From assembly GCF_902364365.1 (NCBI RefSeq), contig NZ_CABJDN010000004.1, positions 142,705 through 206,704 on the forward strand: DNA of 64,000 nt, in the 5' to 3' direction. Positions 19,068 through 28,216 of this stretch are shown here, piece after piece (the first letter of the stretch is position 1; each line of letters starts with the position of its first letter). The notes beneath the pieces are model-generated. The model ran no database searches. It was not told the DNA's origin and saw only the letters and a list, made by a program, of their open reading frames with translations. The stretch comes from Bacteroides intestinalis. Lineage in GTDB: Bacteria; Bacteroidota; Bacteroidia; Bacteroidales; Bacteroidaceae. A program made the translations under genes and the position numbers.

Positions 19068-19523
19068 ATGAAGAAGCTTGGTTTACTTTTAATTGCATGC
19101 TTTGCTTTCGCCGCTTTTGCTTCGGCGCAGAATAACATTGTGAAGAGTTTGGAACGCAATGTGCCGGGACAGGGTAAAGTAACCATCCATCAGGATGCCC
19201 GCATCGGGGCTTTGATAGGTCAGGAATATATTCCCAACGGAACGGAGAACAGAGTGCTTAAAAGTCAGGGTTTCCGTGTACAGGTGTATGCCGGAAACAA
19301 TACCAGTAGAGCCAAGAATGAAGCTCACGCTGTGGGCTCACGAATTAAAGAATATTTCCCGGAACTTTCTGTTTATACCTCTTTCAACTCTCCCCGCTGG
19401 CTGTGCCGTGTAGGAGACTTCCGCAGTATTGAAGAAGCGGATGCCATGATGCGCCAGTTGCGTGCTACAGGCGTATTCAAAGAAGTTTCTATTGTGAAAG
19501 AGCAGATAAACATCCCTTTATAA
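19068..19523 (+). CDS. SPOR domain-containing secreted protein
   Basis: 151 residues. Signal peptide [20 protein letters not shown] at residues 1-20. The SPOR domain (~65-145) begins [11 protein letters not shown] and contains the second repeat [20 protein letters not shown], ending in [13 protein letters not shown] domains bind denuded glycan strands at septa, so this is likely an envelope or division-site protein. The frame is open to 18987, but that extension crosses the intercistronic hairpin; ATG 19068 starts a clean signal peptide. Confidence 0.9.
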   Translation: MKKLGLLLIACFAFAAFASAQNNIVKSLERNVPGQGKVTIHQDARIGALIGQEYIPNGTENRVLKSQGFRVQVYAGNNTSRAKNEAHAVGSRIKEYFPELSVYTSFNSPRWLCRVGDFRSIEEADAMMRQLRATGVFKEVSIVKEQINIPL

Positions 19524-19533
19524 AAACTTACTC

Positions 19534-20127
19534 ATGTTAGGAAAAGAAGAAATTGTATCTCCTGCACTGGATGAACTGAAAGAACACTATCAGCGTATTA
19601 TAACTTTATTGGGCGAAGATGCTGAACGCGAAGGACTACTGAAAACCCCCGAACGCGTAGCAAAGGCTATGCTGAGTTTGACAAAAGGCTATTTCATGGA
19701 CCCGCACGAAGTGCTCCGTTCTGCCAAGTTCAAGGAAGAATACAGTCAGATGGTGATTGTGAAAGACATTGATTTCTTCTCACTTTGCGAACATCACATG
19801 CTTCCGTTTTACGGAAAAGCACACGTGGCTTATATCCCCAACGGTTACATTACAGGGCTGAGCAAGATTGCCCGTGTAGTGGATATCTTCTCCCACCGCC
19901 TTCAGGTGCAGGAACGCATGACGCTCCAGATTAAAGAATGCATCCAGGAAACACTGAACCCTCTGGGTGTAATGGTGGTTGTGGAAGCCAAGCACATGTG
20001 TATGCAGATGCGTGGGGTTGAAAAGCAAAATTCCATAACAACCACTTCCGATTTTACAGGTGCTTTCAATCAGGCAAAGACACGTGAGGAGTTTATGAAC
20101 CTCATTCGCCAGAATTCATTCACATAA
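19534..20127 (+). CDS. folE: GTP cyclohydrolase I
   Basis: 197 residues. It converts GTP to 7,8-dihydroneopterin triphosphate, the first step of folate synthesis. Zinc ligands lie in [10 protein letters not shown] and the distal Cys in [27 protein letters not shown] is the family signature. The gene begins 11 bp after the SPOR stop. It is followed by a tandem 22 bp repeat array and then convergent dnaG. Confidence 0.97.
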   Translation: MLGKEEIVSPALDELKEHYQRIITLLGEDAEREGLLKTPERVAKAMLSLTKGYFMDPHEVLRSAKFKEEYSQMVIVKDIDFFSLCEHHMLPFYGKAHVAYIPNGYITGLSKIARVVDIFSHRLQVQERMTLQIKECIQETLNPLGVMVVVEAKHMCMQMRGVEKQNSITTTSDFTGAFNQAKTREEFMNLIRQNSFT

Positions 20128-20145
20128 CAATCCCGTACGTTATTT

Positions 20146-20290
20146 CATTAAAGGAAACTGCAGTTCCCATGAAGGGGGACTGTCGTTCCCATTAAAGGAA
20201 ACGCGTGTTCCCTTTAGGAGAAACCGTCGTTCTCATTAGGGGAAACTGTCGTTTCTGCATGAGGAAACTATCGTTCTCATAAAGAGTAAG
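20146..20290. repeat. Tandem array of 22 bp units (six full copies plus a remnant)
   Basis: Six consecutive 22 bp units start at 20146, 20168, 20190, 20212, 20234 and 20256, with a degenerate seventh at 20278. The consensus is CATTAAAGGAAAC, four variable bases, then GTTCC. Each unit has an imperfect palindrome core (GGAAAC....GTTCC). The copies differ at several bases but spacing is exactly 22 bp throughout. It fills the gap between convergent folE and dnaG. Confidence 0.85.
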
Positions 20291-20295
20291 GTGAT

Positions 20296-22380
20296 TTAAC
20301 CGAGTACAACTCTGTCTCCCAACCGTTTGGCCATAATACTTTTGATCTCACGCAGTTCTGAGTAGCGTTTCATGATAGAGGTGCATTGTTCTTCATCATT
20401 GGCTACGGCAGGGTCTTGCAAGGCATACATCATGTGTTTCATTTCTTCACTGATGATGGCGAACTTGAAATTAATCATGAGCGTAGGCACCAATTCGAAT
20501 AGGCGTTCCTCGTCGGTTACTAACCTTTGGGCTTTGGAGTGATACTTGCTCAGTTGGTAGCGGTCGGCAATCAACTCTGTACTTAGCTTGCTGATAGTAG
20601 AATCAGGATGCGCCAGGAAATACCGTTCTGCAGTAAAACCTTCATTATGTATATGTTCTGCCGCTTCCGTCAGCATCTGCCTGTGCAGCGGGTTGTGGAA
20701 GGCCAGTTCATCTTCCTTCAAATCATTGACTACGTATTCCGTTACCGTAATGGGAGTTTCTTTCCCTTCCTCATCGGGAACGTTGCATAATACTTTCTCT
20801 CCGTAGCGTACTACCATTTGCAGGATAAGGCGCTCGTATTTGTAAAATTCCTGTCCTTCTTTTCCTTCCTGTGGGATATAAGATACGTATTCGGCAGCTT
20901 CCGGTGGAAGCGGTGCACCACCGTCAGGCATTTCTCCATCCATGGGATAAGGAGGCATGTCTTCAGGGTAGGGTGGTTGTATTCCGTCGGGAAGCGGTGC
21001 TTGTGCAGCGTCGCGGGCTGCATTATTCTTTCTTGTTTCCCGGTTTCTTTGTTCCGCTTGTTTCTCAGCCTGCGTTTCGCGTCGTTTGGCAACTTCCGAA
21101 ACCAATAGCTTGTCTTCTATACGAAGCAGCTGGCTACATTCTTTAATATATACATCGCGGACAATTGCTTCAGGAATAATAGATATACTTTGTACAAGAT
21201 TACCGATTAATTCAGCACGCTTGATAGGATCTTTTCCTGCATCTTCCAGTAGAAGGTTGGTTTTGAAACGTATAAAGTCACTTTCATTATCTTGTATGAA
21301 TTTCTGGAATTCCGTAGCGTTGTGCTTACGTGCGAAGGAGTCCGGATCTTCCCCATCGGGAAGTAGGCAAACTTTGATATTCATTCCTTCTTCCAGCAGC
21401 ATGTCAATACCACGTAGAGAAGCCTTGATACCTGCCACATCACCGTCATAGAGTACCGTAATGTTATTGGTGAAGCGGTGAATGAGCTTAATTTGTCCCG
21501 GAGTCAGTGCCGTACCCGAAGAGGCTACCACATTCTCCACACCTGACTGGTGCATGGAAATAACGTCCGTGTATCCTTCCACCAGGAAGCAACGATCTTG
21601 TTTTACAATAGCCTGTTTGGCAAAATAAATGCCATACAGTTCATTACTCTTATGATAGATTTCCGATTCGGGAGAGTTGACATATTTAACCTTTACTCCC
21701 TTTGTCGCACTGCTAAGTACGCGCCCACCGAAAGCGACCACCTTACCTGAAAGTGTGTGCACCGGAAAAATAACGCGTCCCCAAAAGCGGTCACGCAAGC
21801 GGTGATCGTCCGTTTCGTAACAAAGCCCTGTCTTGACGAGATATTCTTTCTTGAATCCCTTCTTGATGGCTTCCTGAGCCATGGCATCGTGACTTTCTGT
21901 GCAATAGCCTAACTGGAACTTTTCGATGATATCATCCCGGAAACCACGGTTGCGGAAGTATGCCATACCGATGCTACGTCCGTCCACGTGGTTTTTAAGT
22001 ATATTTTGGAAGTAATCACGTGCAAAGTTATTCACGATGAACAAACTTTCACGTTCGCTCTGCATCAGCTTCTCTTCGCTGGACAGTTCGCGCTCCTTAA
22101 TTTCGATACCGTATTTCTTTGCCAGATATTTCAGTGCTTCGGGGTAGCTCATCTGCTCGTGCTCCATAATGAAGTGCACCGCATTGCCACCCTTACCGCA
22201 GGAAAAGCACTTGCACAACCCTTTGGAAGGCGACACGTAGAAAGACGGCGTCTTGTCATCATGGAACGGACACAAGCCTACATAATTTACACCTCGCTTG
22301 CGCAACGTAACGAAGTCCGATACAATGTCTACAATCTGTGCGGCATCCAGAATTCTGTCTATGGTAGGTTGGTCTATCAT
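20296..22380 (-). CDS. dnaG: DNA primase
   Basis: 694 residues. It synthesises RNA primers at replication forks. The N-terminal CHC2 zinc finger is CPFHDDKTPSFYVSPSKG with CKCFSCGKGG (~38-65). The catalytic TOPRIM domain (~260-345) has FLVEGYTDVISMHQSG and LYDGDVAGIKASLRG. A low-complexity Pro/Glu-rich linker (~465-500) precedes the C-terminal helicase-interaction region. Start MIDQPTIDRILDAA is typical. An exact -7 promoter lies 23 bp upstream. Confidence 0.97.
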   Translation of the reverse strand: MIDQPTIDRILDAAQIVDIVSDFVTLRKRGVNYVGLCPFHDDKTPSFYVSPSKGLCKCFSCGKGGNAVHFIMEHEQMSYPEALKYLAKKYGIEIKERELSSEEKLMQSERESLFIVNNFARDYFQNILKNHVDGRSIGMAYFRNRGFRDDIIEKFQLGYCTESHDAMAQEAIKKGFKKEYLVKTGLCYETDDHRLRDRFWGRVIFPVHTLSGKVVAFGGRVLSSATKGVKVKYVNSPESEIYHKSNELYGIYFAKQAIVKQDRCFLVEGYTDVISMHQSGVENVVASSGTALTPGQIKLIHRFTNNITVLYDGDVAGIKASLRGIDMLLEEGMNIKVCLLPDGEDPDSFARKHNATEFQKFIQDNESDFIRFKTNLLLEDAGKDPIKRAELIGNLVQSISIIPEAIVRDVYIKECSQLLRIEDKLLVSEVAKRRETQAEKQAEQRNRETRKNNAARDAAQAPLPDGIQPPYPEDMPPYPMDGEMPDGGAPLPPEAAEYVSYIPQEGKEGQEFYKYERLILQMVVRYGEKVLCNVPDEEGKETPITVTEYVVNDLKEDELAFHNPLHRQMLTEAAEHIHNEGFTAERYFLAHPDSTISKLSTELIADRYQLSKYHSKAQRLVTDEERLFELVPTLMINFKFAIISEEMKHMMYALQDPAVANDEEQCTSIMKRYSELREIKSIMAKRLGDRVVLG

Positions 22381-22402
22381 TGGATAATTGTTTTTGCGAA
22401 TG

Positions 22403-22410
22403 CAAAGATA
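22403..22410 (-). promoter_or_regulatory. Promoter -7 element for dnaG (TATCTTTG on minus strand)
   Basis: An exact TAnnTTTG match on the minus strand, 22 bp from the dnaG ATG. Confidence 0.7.
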
Positions 22411-22697
22411 AAAAAAATCCCCCGTTGAGGACGAGGGAACCTAATGTTTTCACAACGGAATGGTCCTTATTGTGATTTGCTTCATTTTAGTCTGACAAAG
22501 ATCTGTAAATAAATGGGGAAAAACAATAAGGTGTATATTGATAAAAATCATCATAGCATTGTTCCTAATGTCTTAAGGATACTAAATCAAGAAAGACGAA
22601 CTTCACGGTCCATCTTTCTACGATAAATAAAAACATTTATTTGTCGAAAGTTGGAACTTTATATTCCGGCATAATCTATTGATCTCTATAATTAGAG
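22411..22697. other. Intergenic gap between dnaG and the AraC-type gene
   Basis: About 290 bp of A/T-rich sequence upstream of dnaG and downstream of the AraC-type gene. A weak GC stem (CCCCC near 22421 with GAGGG near 22433) may end transcription coming from the AraC gene. Nothing else recognisable. Confidence 0.4.
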
Positions 22698-23603
22698 TTA
22701 TATCTTTTCTCCGTTTCGGGGTAGCAACGACTGCTCGTCTAATAACTTACCGTTACGTATTTCTGTCGGAGTTCCACCAAAATGTTTACGACAGAATGTT
22801 ATAAAATGAGAAGTGGTAGTAAATCTGAACTCAAGCATAATCTGCTTAAACGGAATTTCCTTCTTCATCAACCTGCTTTTAAGCTGTTGAGCCATTTGCT
22901 TCTGCATCCATTTATAAGGTGTTTCTCCAAAATTCTCTTTAAATAGTTCGCGGAACGTTTTAATGCCATATCCCAAACGCGCTGCAAGTTCCTCTGCGGT
23001 TTTTGCATACATATAGTTACTCATTACCGATTCGGAAAAATTAGGATCCTGACCAATAAAAGGGTAGTAAACCTGTATACGTTCTTCGTCAGTATAGAAA
23101 TGTTTAAAGATAAGATATATTTCCTGTGACTTCACAAGATAAATGTGATTGCAGGAAAGACCATGCTTCCGGTAATGAATAAGTTCCTCTACGCACTGTC
23201 TAAGTTCTGGTTTAAGACTCACCTTGTCCCATGAATAGTTGCCTTCAGCCTTTTTCTTTATGAGTAAACGTATCCGGTCTTCCATACATTCAAACTTCGT
23301 GCCATTATATTTTAATAGAGCTATATGGGATGGTTTAATCACTGTCCCCAAAAAACTCATATTCCGAGGAAGGAAAAACATCTCGCCCCCTTCGAATATC
23401 TTATTTTGGAACTTGCCGAATGTCATCTTTATCTCTCCAGACAATACAAACAACATATAGTTATCATTTGTATTATGTACAAACTGGTAGTTAGGTTCCG
23501 AAAGGTATAAGTCCTCAAAACCCACAGGAAAAACCGGAGTAAAGTAGATGCAATCTTTCTGCTTATGTGTACACAATTCCAAGATGCTTTTTTTAGATGT
23601 CAT
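22698..23603 (-). CDS. AraC family transcriptional regulator
   Basis: 301 residues. The N-terminal ~170 residues resemble a cupin-like sensing part (YMLFVLSGEIKMTFGKFQ, GGEMFFLPRNM). The C-terminal ~95 residues contain the two helix-turn-helix motifs of AraC proteins: AEELAARLGYGIKTFRELFKE and then FKQIMLEFRFTTTSHFITFC, ending in HFGGTPTEIRNG. There is no receiver domain, so it is not a classical partner for the three kinases upstream, although it shares their orientation (137 bp gap). A near -7 match (GATCTTTG, 23626-23633 on the minus strand) suggests its own promoter. Confidence 0.9.
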   Translation of the reverse strand: MTSKKSILELCTHKQKDCIYFTPVFPVGFEDLYLSEPNYQFVHNTNDNYMLFVLSGEIKMTFGKFQNKIFEGGEMFFLPRNMSFLGTVIKPSHIALLKYNGTKFECMEDRIRLLIKKKAEGNYSWDKVSLKPELRQCVEELIHYRKHGLSCNHIYLVKSQEIYLIFKHFYTDEERIQVYYPFIGQDPNFSESVMSNYMYAKTAEELAARLGYGIKTFRELFKENFGETPYKWMQKQMAQQLKSRLMKKEIPFKQIMLEFRFTTTSHFITFCRKHFGGTPTEIRNGKLLDEQSLLPRNGEKI

Positions 23604-23739
23604 ATCCTTTATGTTAATATTGCGGCAAAGATCAAATCAGTCGTAAAGATAAACAAATGGCGTGAAAGAAAATCTCATGCAACAATTTATTTCCGTGCCA
23701 GACACTCAACCGAACGAGGAAACATATACATTTCTCCGT

Positions 23740-25860
23740 TTATGAAAGTACCGGATGTACAAATATAAATCGGGCGCCATTAGTATAAGACGTGTCCACA
23801 TAGACCTGTCCTCTTACCAAATTGGCTATCCGTCGGCAAATATTCAACCCCAAACCCGTACCTTGTTTGAAATTGTCCAGTTTTTCAAAACGTTCAAAGA
23901 CAGTTTCAACCTTGTCTGCCGGGATGCCACAACCGGTATCGGAAACGGAAAATTCCCATTTTCCGGCTTTCCTGCAATAGGCAAGGATAATATTTCCTTT
24001 CTCAGTGTATTTGCAGGCATTGGTGAGAAAGTTCGTAAGGATTTGCCGCAATCGGGCAGCATCCGTACGTAACACCAATGAAGAAGCATTGGGCGGCTCA
24101 TCCAAAAGAAGCCGGACGCCGGGCTGGGCGCGATGCTCCACACTGGCTAAGGTGGAATGGCACAGCTGGCTGATTGGAACATCCGACAGGTTCAACGTAT
24201 AGGTATTGCTTTCCAGTTTGGACAAATCGAGAATATCGTTAATCAAAGTCGTGAGCAGGTCTGTGTTGGTACTGATTAACCCAAGCATTTCTTTGCGTTC
24301 ACCTTCAGTCAGCCCTAAATCTTCTCCGCTATTGAGTACCTCAGTAAATCCAATGATAGCATTCAGTGGAGTACGGATCTCATGGCTCATGTTCTGCAAG
24401 AAAAGAGATTTCAGCCGATTGGCATTTTCAGCCTCACGACGAGCTTGTTCGGCTATAGCTTTCTCTTTTTTCAGTTTCTTGAAGCTTTGCCTGCGAGATA
24501 TGCTATAGGCAACAGCCAACGTTGTAACCACCATCAGCGACACTCCTAGGATTATAGCCAAAAGAAGATTCTGATTCTTGCGTACTTCCATCAATTCTGC
24601 ACGCTCTTTTTGGTAAAGTGCCTCCTTGTTCTTTTTCTCCAACTCGTTGCTCTGTTGTTGCAGAGTCAGTTCCTGATTATGCAACTGTAACTGGTTTCGT
24701 TCCCGCTCTACGACCAGCAATGTTTGTTGAGTCTTCGTGTGATCTAATTCCAAGCGTGAATTCCGCAATTCCAGCCGGTCTTTTTCCGCATTTAACCGCT
24801 CATTGTCAAAACGGGAAGTTAAATCTGCCAATAGTCTGTTGTTATCTGCTGTTCGCGTGGAGTCCTTCAGCCTTATATACTCCTGAGACCACTTATACGC
24901 TTGCTCAAAGTTGTTCATGTCTTTGTAAATCAATTCTTTTTCTTTGAGCTTTGCCACGTCATCACTGATGGAGTCGCATAACGCGATGGCTGTCTCATAG
25001 TTCTTTATAAAACGATGATATTCGGCCACAAGTATAAAATAACGTTCACGACTGGCACCGTATAATGGATACATCCTGCGTAAGTTGTCCGCTTTCTGTA
25101 TATATTGGAGGGCTAAGTCCACATTGTAGGTATACAACGACTCTTCTCCCAAAGCAATATAGTTTATTATTTTCGCCGTCTTATTCGGTGTAGCCTGCAA
25201 TGCTTTCCTATAGTAAAAGATAGCCGAATCGGACATCGCAAATCTGCTATATGCCATGCCTATATTCTGATAGATACCTCCCAGATCCTTGCCGCCATTG
25301 TTCGAGAGACTATACTCCAGAGCCTTTTTATTCAACTCCAGGCTTTTTGCGAAATCTCTTTGCATAGCATATATATTGGCTGCATGCTTGTAAAACATGG
25401 TCATCCCATAGGTGTTGTTCATCCGGATTGCTTCCTTTTGGAATATCTGCACTTCATCCAACGCCTTGCCATACCATCTCCGTCGCTCGTAATAAGTAAT
25501 CAGTTTGAGCCAAGTACTGAAAATATATTGCTGATAGGGAGTTCTCTCAATAAATTTGCGGGCATCCAATATCGCTTTCTGAAGGGCAGGTATATTTTCT
25601 ACAAAATAGTAGTGGTCACATTTGATATGCAAGGCTAAACATTGAGCCTTGATATCCTTTTTCTGCCCGGCACGCCGGAACAAAGTGTCGGACATCGCCA
25701 ATACCCGTTCTTCTTTTAACATTCTATTACAATGCATGTAATAGGCATATAGTTCATCGTCAATCTTGAAAGGATTGTTCTGTCCCTTTAAGGGTAATCC
25801 CAATGCCCACCCCATTATAAATAGTAAACAATATGTCGTTTTATATTTCATTTTACGCAT
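23740..25860 (-). CDS. TPR-containing membrane sensor histidine kinase
   Basis: About 706 residues from ATG 25860; ATG 25851 is equally possible. The frame is open to 25959, but only these starts give a signal peptide (MKYKTTYCLLFIMGWALG). The periplasmic part (~25-350) carries tetratricopeptide-type helices (NIGMAYSRFAMSDSAIFYYRKAL), then a coiled coil (~355-430), a membrane segment (~433-455), HisKA with FLQNMSHEIRTPLNAIIGF (phospho-His near 492) and an ATPase domain with DTGCGIPADK and GTGLGLNICRRI. No receiver or DNA-binding domain. The ATG overlaps the stop of the upstream kinase gene (ATGCGTAA), so the two are coupled. Confidence 0.88.
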   Translation of the reverse strand: MRKMKYKTTYCLLFIMGWALGLPLKGQNNPFKIDDELYAYYMHCNRMLKEERVLAMSDTLFRRAGQKKDIKAQCLALHIKCDHYYFVENIPALQKAILDARKFIERTPYQQYIFSTWLKLITYYERRRWYGKALDEVQIFQKEAIRMNNTYGMTMFYKHAANIYAMQRDFAKSLELNKKALEYSLSNNGGKDLGGIYQNIGMAYSRFAMSDSAIFYYRKALQATPNKTAKIINYIALGEESLYTYNVDLALQYIQKADNLRRMYPLYGASRERYFILVAEYHRFIKNYETAIALCDSISDDVAKLKEKELIYKDMNNFEQAYKWSQEYIRLKDSTRTADNNRLLADLTSRFDNERLNAEKDRLELRNSRLELDHTKTQQTLLVVERERNQLQLHNQELTLQQQSNELEKKNKEALYQKERAELMEVRKNQNLLLAIILGVSLMVVTTLAVAYSISRRQSFKKLKKEKAIAEQARREAENANRLKSLFLQNMSHEIRTPLNAIIGFTEVLNSGEDLGLTEGERKEMLGLISTNTDLLTTLINDILDLSKLESNTYTLNLSDVPISQLCHSTLASVEHRAQPGVRLLLDEPPNASSLVLRTDAARLRQILTNFLTNACKYTEKGNIILAYCRKAGKWEFSVSDTGCGIPADKVETVFERFEKLDNFKQGTGLGLNICRRIANLVRGQVYVDTSYTNGARFIFVHPVLS

Positions 25861-28213
25861 ACTCTTTAAGGATGATTTCGGCTTCGCAAGGTATCCATGC
25901 CCAAAATTTAGAGCCTTCTCCCTCCTGAGAGGTAAATCCAATTTTACCTCCACATGCATCTACTATCGCCTTACAGATGGACAGTCCCAACCCCGTGCCT
26001 TGTACAAATGGATTCAATTTCTCGAACCGCTGGAAAACAAGGTACTGCTTCTCTGCTGGGATGCCGTTGCCCGTATCCTCGGTATAAATCCGGATTCCTC
26101 CATCCACATAAACATAACCGACTTTGATGTATCCTTTGTGGGTATGTTTGATTGAGTTAGTGGTGAAATTGGTACATATTTGTGCCAATCGGCTACGATC
26201 CAAACAGACTTTACATTCAGCGTATGGACTCTCTGTAATGAACTGTACCTCTGGATTTGTAGAGCGCTGCTGCAATGATGCAGACAGACTGACAAAATAA
26301 GCAGCCCAGTCGAAAACCTCTCTGTGCAGTGTCACTTCTCCCGATTCGATCCTTGACAAATCGAGTATATCGTTAATCAGATTCAGCAATAACTCATTAT
26401 TCGCATTGATGATGCGTATATATTCTGCCCGTTCCTCAGCATCCACAGTTTCCTGCAATAAACCGGAAAAGCCGACAATGGCATTTAGAGGTGTGCGGAT
26501 TTCGTGACTCATGTTAGCCAGAAACGCCGATTTCAGCTTGTCGGACTGTAGTGCCCGTTCTGTTTCAAGTTCCAATTTATGCTGGGTACGGATCAGATCA
26601 GTAATATCTCTCCGTAAACCGGAATATGCTGTTATCTTGCCCGAGGCATCTCGAATCGACATCCCGTTGATAATGACATGGCGGGTATCTGGATATTCGC
26701 TTCCTTCCAATGGAAGCAATTCCCATTGTACAGTGAAATTTTCCTCCAGCCCTTTCTCCAGAAGATTCCGGAATTGTCTTACTTTCTCCTGTTGGGAAGG
26801 GACTACCATATTCTGCAAAAGTGTTTCTACAGCCATCGTTTTCTGCGAGCCTTCATCACCGTTGTCCAACTTTATAGTTTGGCTGGATAAATTGTAATCC
26901 CACATCAGGATATTACTATGATAAAAAACATACCGCATCTTCCTTACATATTCATTTACCTCACTATTCAATTTCACAATTTCCGTATTATCCCGTCGAA
27001 ATCCAACGTATTTGATAACCCGACCCGTAAGAGGATCTTTTTCAAAGGGAGTACCGGTAATGTTAAAATGACTTTGCTTGTTATCACCGGGTAACTTTAC
27101 ACTGACGTTTATGGAATAACTTTCATCACGGCCTTCCAGCATCATTGTGATATAAGGTTCCATTTGGCTGCTTTTACCCATACGCCGGCGATATTCCTCC
27201 AAGGAGAGTAAAGTTGTCTCATCATAGCCATTGGCCGGATCATTGTAAGTCTTATAATTTGCAGCCAATGCATCAAACTCCCAAAAAATAATATTTGAAC
27301 CTTTGATGGCAAGCGATAACTTTAGGTTCTCTTGCTTGGCTTCTCTATTTGCTTTCTTCACTTGCTTGCGCAACAGAATAATAAAAAGATAGCCTATAAG
27401 AACTGCCAGAACCAAAATCCCCAAGGCAAAATAAAGCCATCGGGGAATACCCTTTTTCGCCGGAATGCTGAACCACTTGTTGAAAATCCGATCATATTCG
27501 CCATTGCGCTGTAACCTGTAGAAGGTATTATCAATAACCGTCAATAAGGAATCATTGTTGCCGGCAAAGCAATATTCCTCGGGGGGCAAATTTAGCTCGG
27601 ACATATCCAGATTGCTGAAACCTTGCTTGTAAATAATACTCCGTGCCATTTCTTGATTACACATGGCTACATCATATTTCCCTTCGGCCAGCAATCGAAG
27701 CCCCTCATTCATGTCCGGAACCACTACTAAATGTGCATGGGGCATCTCTTCTTCCATTTTCTCCTGGGTGATGGCACCTTTCTGCACAATTACCTGCAGT
27801 CCTGCCAGTTCTTTCAATCCGCTCATCGGAGCTCTTCCTTTACGGAACACCACGTTCAGATAAACAAAGGTATGGATTGCTCCGAATTTAAACTGCTGTG
27901 CACGACGGTTGGAGTACATGATGCCTGTAATCAGATCTACCTTTTTCTTACTGTATTCTTCCACCACATCCGGCCAGTATTCCAATGAAAGTTCATAAGG
28001 AAGACCGACCTCTTTCATGATAGCACGGATCAGTTCCACATTAAAGCCGTCAGGCTCCCCGTTATCATTGATAAACTCATAAGGAGGGAATGCCCAGTCG
28101 CCTTTGATTACCAGTCGTTCGGAAGGAATAGCTTGCGCTGTCCCTGTCCCTGCAACTTCAAACAGCATTACAGACAAAAGAAACCAAAAACGTTTTTTGA
28201 CTATCTTATACAT
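25853..28213 (-). CDS. Sensor histidine kinase with SBP_bac_3-like periplasmic domain and two PAS-like regions
   Basis: 786 residues. Signal peptide 1-28. A solute-binding domain of the amino-acid-binding (family 3) type (~33-255) has DWAFPPYEFINDNGEPDGFNVEL at its start and VDLITGIMYSNRRAQQF. The membrane segment (~262-285) is followed by two PAS-like regions (~300-400, 410-545), HisKA FLANMSHEIRTPLNAIVGF (~567) and ATPase GTGLGLSICKAI (~737). The layout is like EvgS/BvgS sensors but lacks their receiver and Hpt domains. It likely senses a small ligand by capture in the periplasm. It starts 3 bp after the end of the next kinase gene upstream. Confidence 0.9.
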   Translation of the reverse strand: MYKIVKKRFWFLLSVMLFEVAGTGTAQAIPSERLVIKGDWAFPPYEFINDNGEPDGFNVELIRAIMKEVGLPYELSLEYWPDVVEEYSKKKVDLITGIMYSNRRAQQFKFGAIHTFVYLNVVFRKGRAPMSGLKELAGLQVIVQKGAITQEKMEEEMPHAHLVVVPDMNEGLRLLAEGKYDVAMCNQEMARSIIYKQGFSNLDMSELNLPPEEYCFAGNNDSLLTVIDNTFYRLQRNGEYDRIFNKWFSIPAKKGIPRWLYFALGILVLAVLIGYLFIILLRKQVKKANREAKQENLKLSLAIKGSNIIFWEFDALAANYKTYNDPANGYDETTLLSLEEYRRRMGKSSQMEPYITMMLEGRDESYSINVSVKLPGDNKQSHFNITGTPFEKDPLTGRVIKYVGFRRDNTEIVKLNSEVNEYVRKMRYVFYHSNILMWDYNLSSQTIKLDNGDEGSQKTMAVETLLQNMVVPSQQEKVRQFRNLLEKGLEENFTVQWELLPLEGSEYPDTRHVIINGMSIRDASGKITAYSGLRRDITDLIRTQHKLELETERALQSDKLKSAFLANMSHEIRTPLNAIVGFSGLLQETVDAEERAEYIRIINANNELLLNLINDILDLSRIESGEVTLHREVFDWAAYFVSLSASLQQRSTNPEVQFITESPYAECKVCLDRSRLAQICTNFTTNSIKHTHKGYIKVGYVYVDGGIRIYTEDTGNGIPAEKQYLVFQRFEKLNPFVQGTGLGLSICKAIVDACGGKIGFTSQEGEGSKFWAWIPCEAEIILKEYA

Positions 28214-28216
28214 AAC

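Noticed and set aside
20146..20290. CRISPR array
   Set aside because: Repeats are directly adjacent with no spacers, the unit is only 22 bp, and no cas genes are in the window.
22698..23603. Response regulator partner for the three kinases
   Set aside because: The protein is AraC-type with a cupin-like N-terminus and no phospho-acceptor receiver domain.
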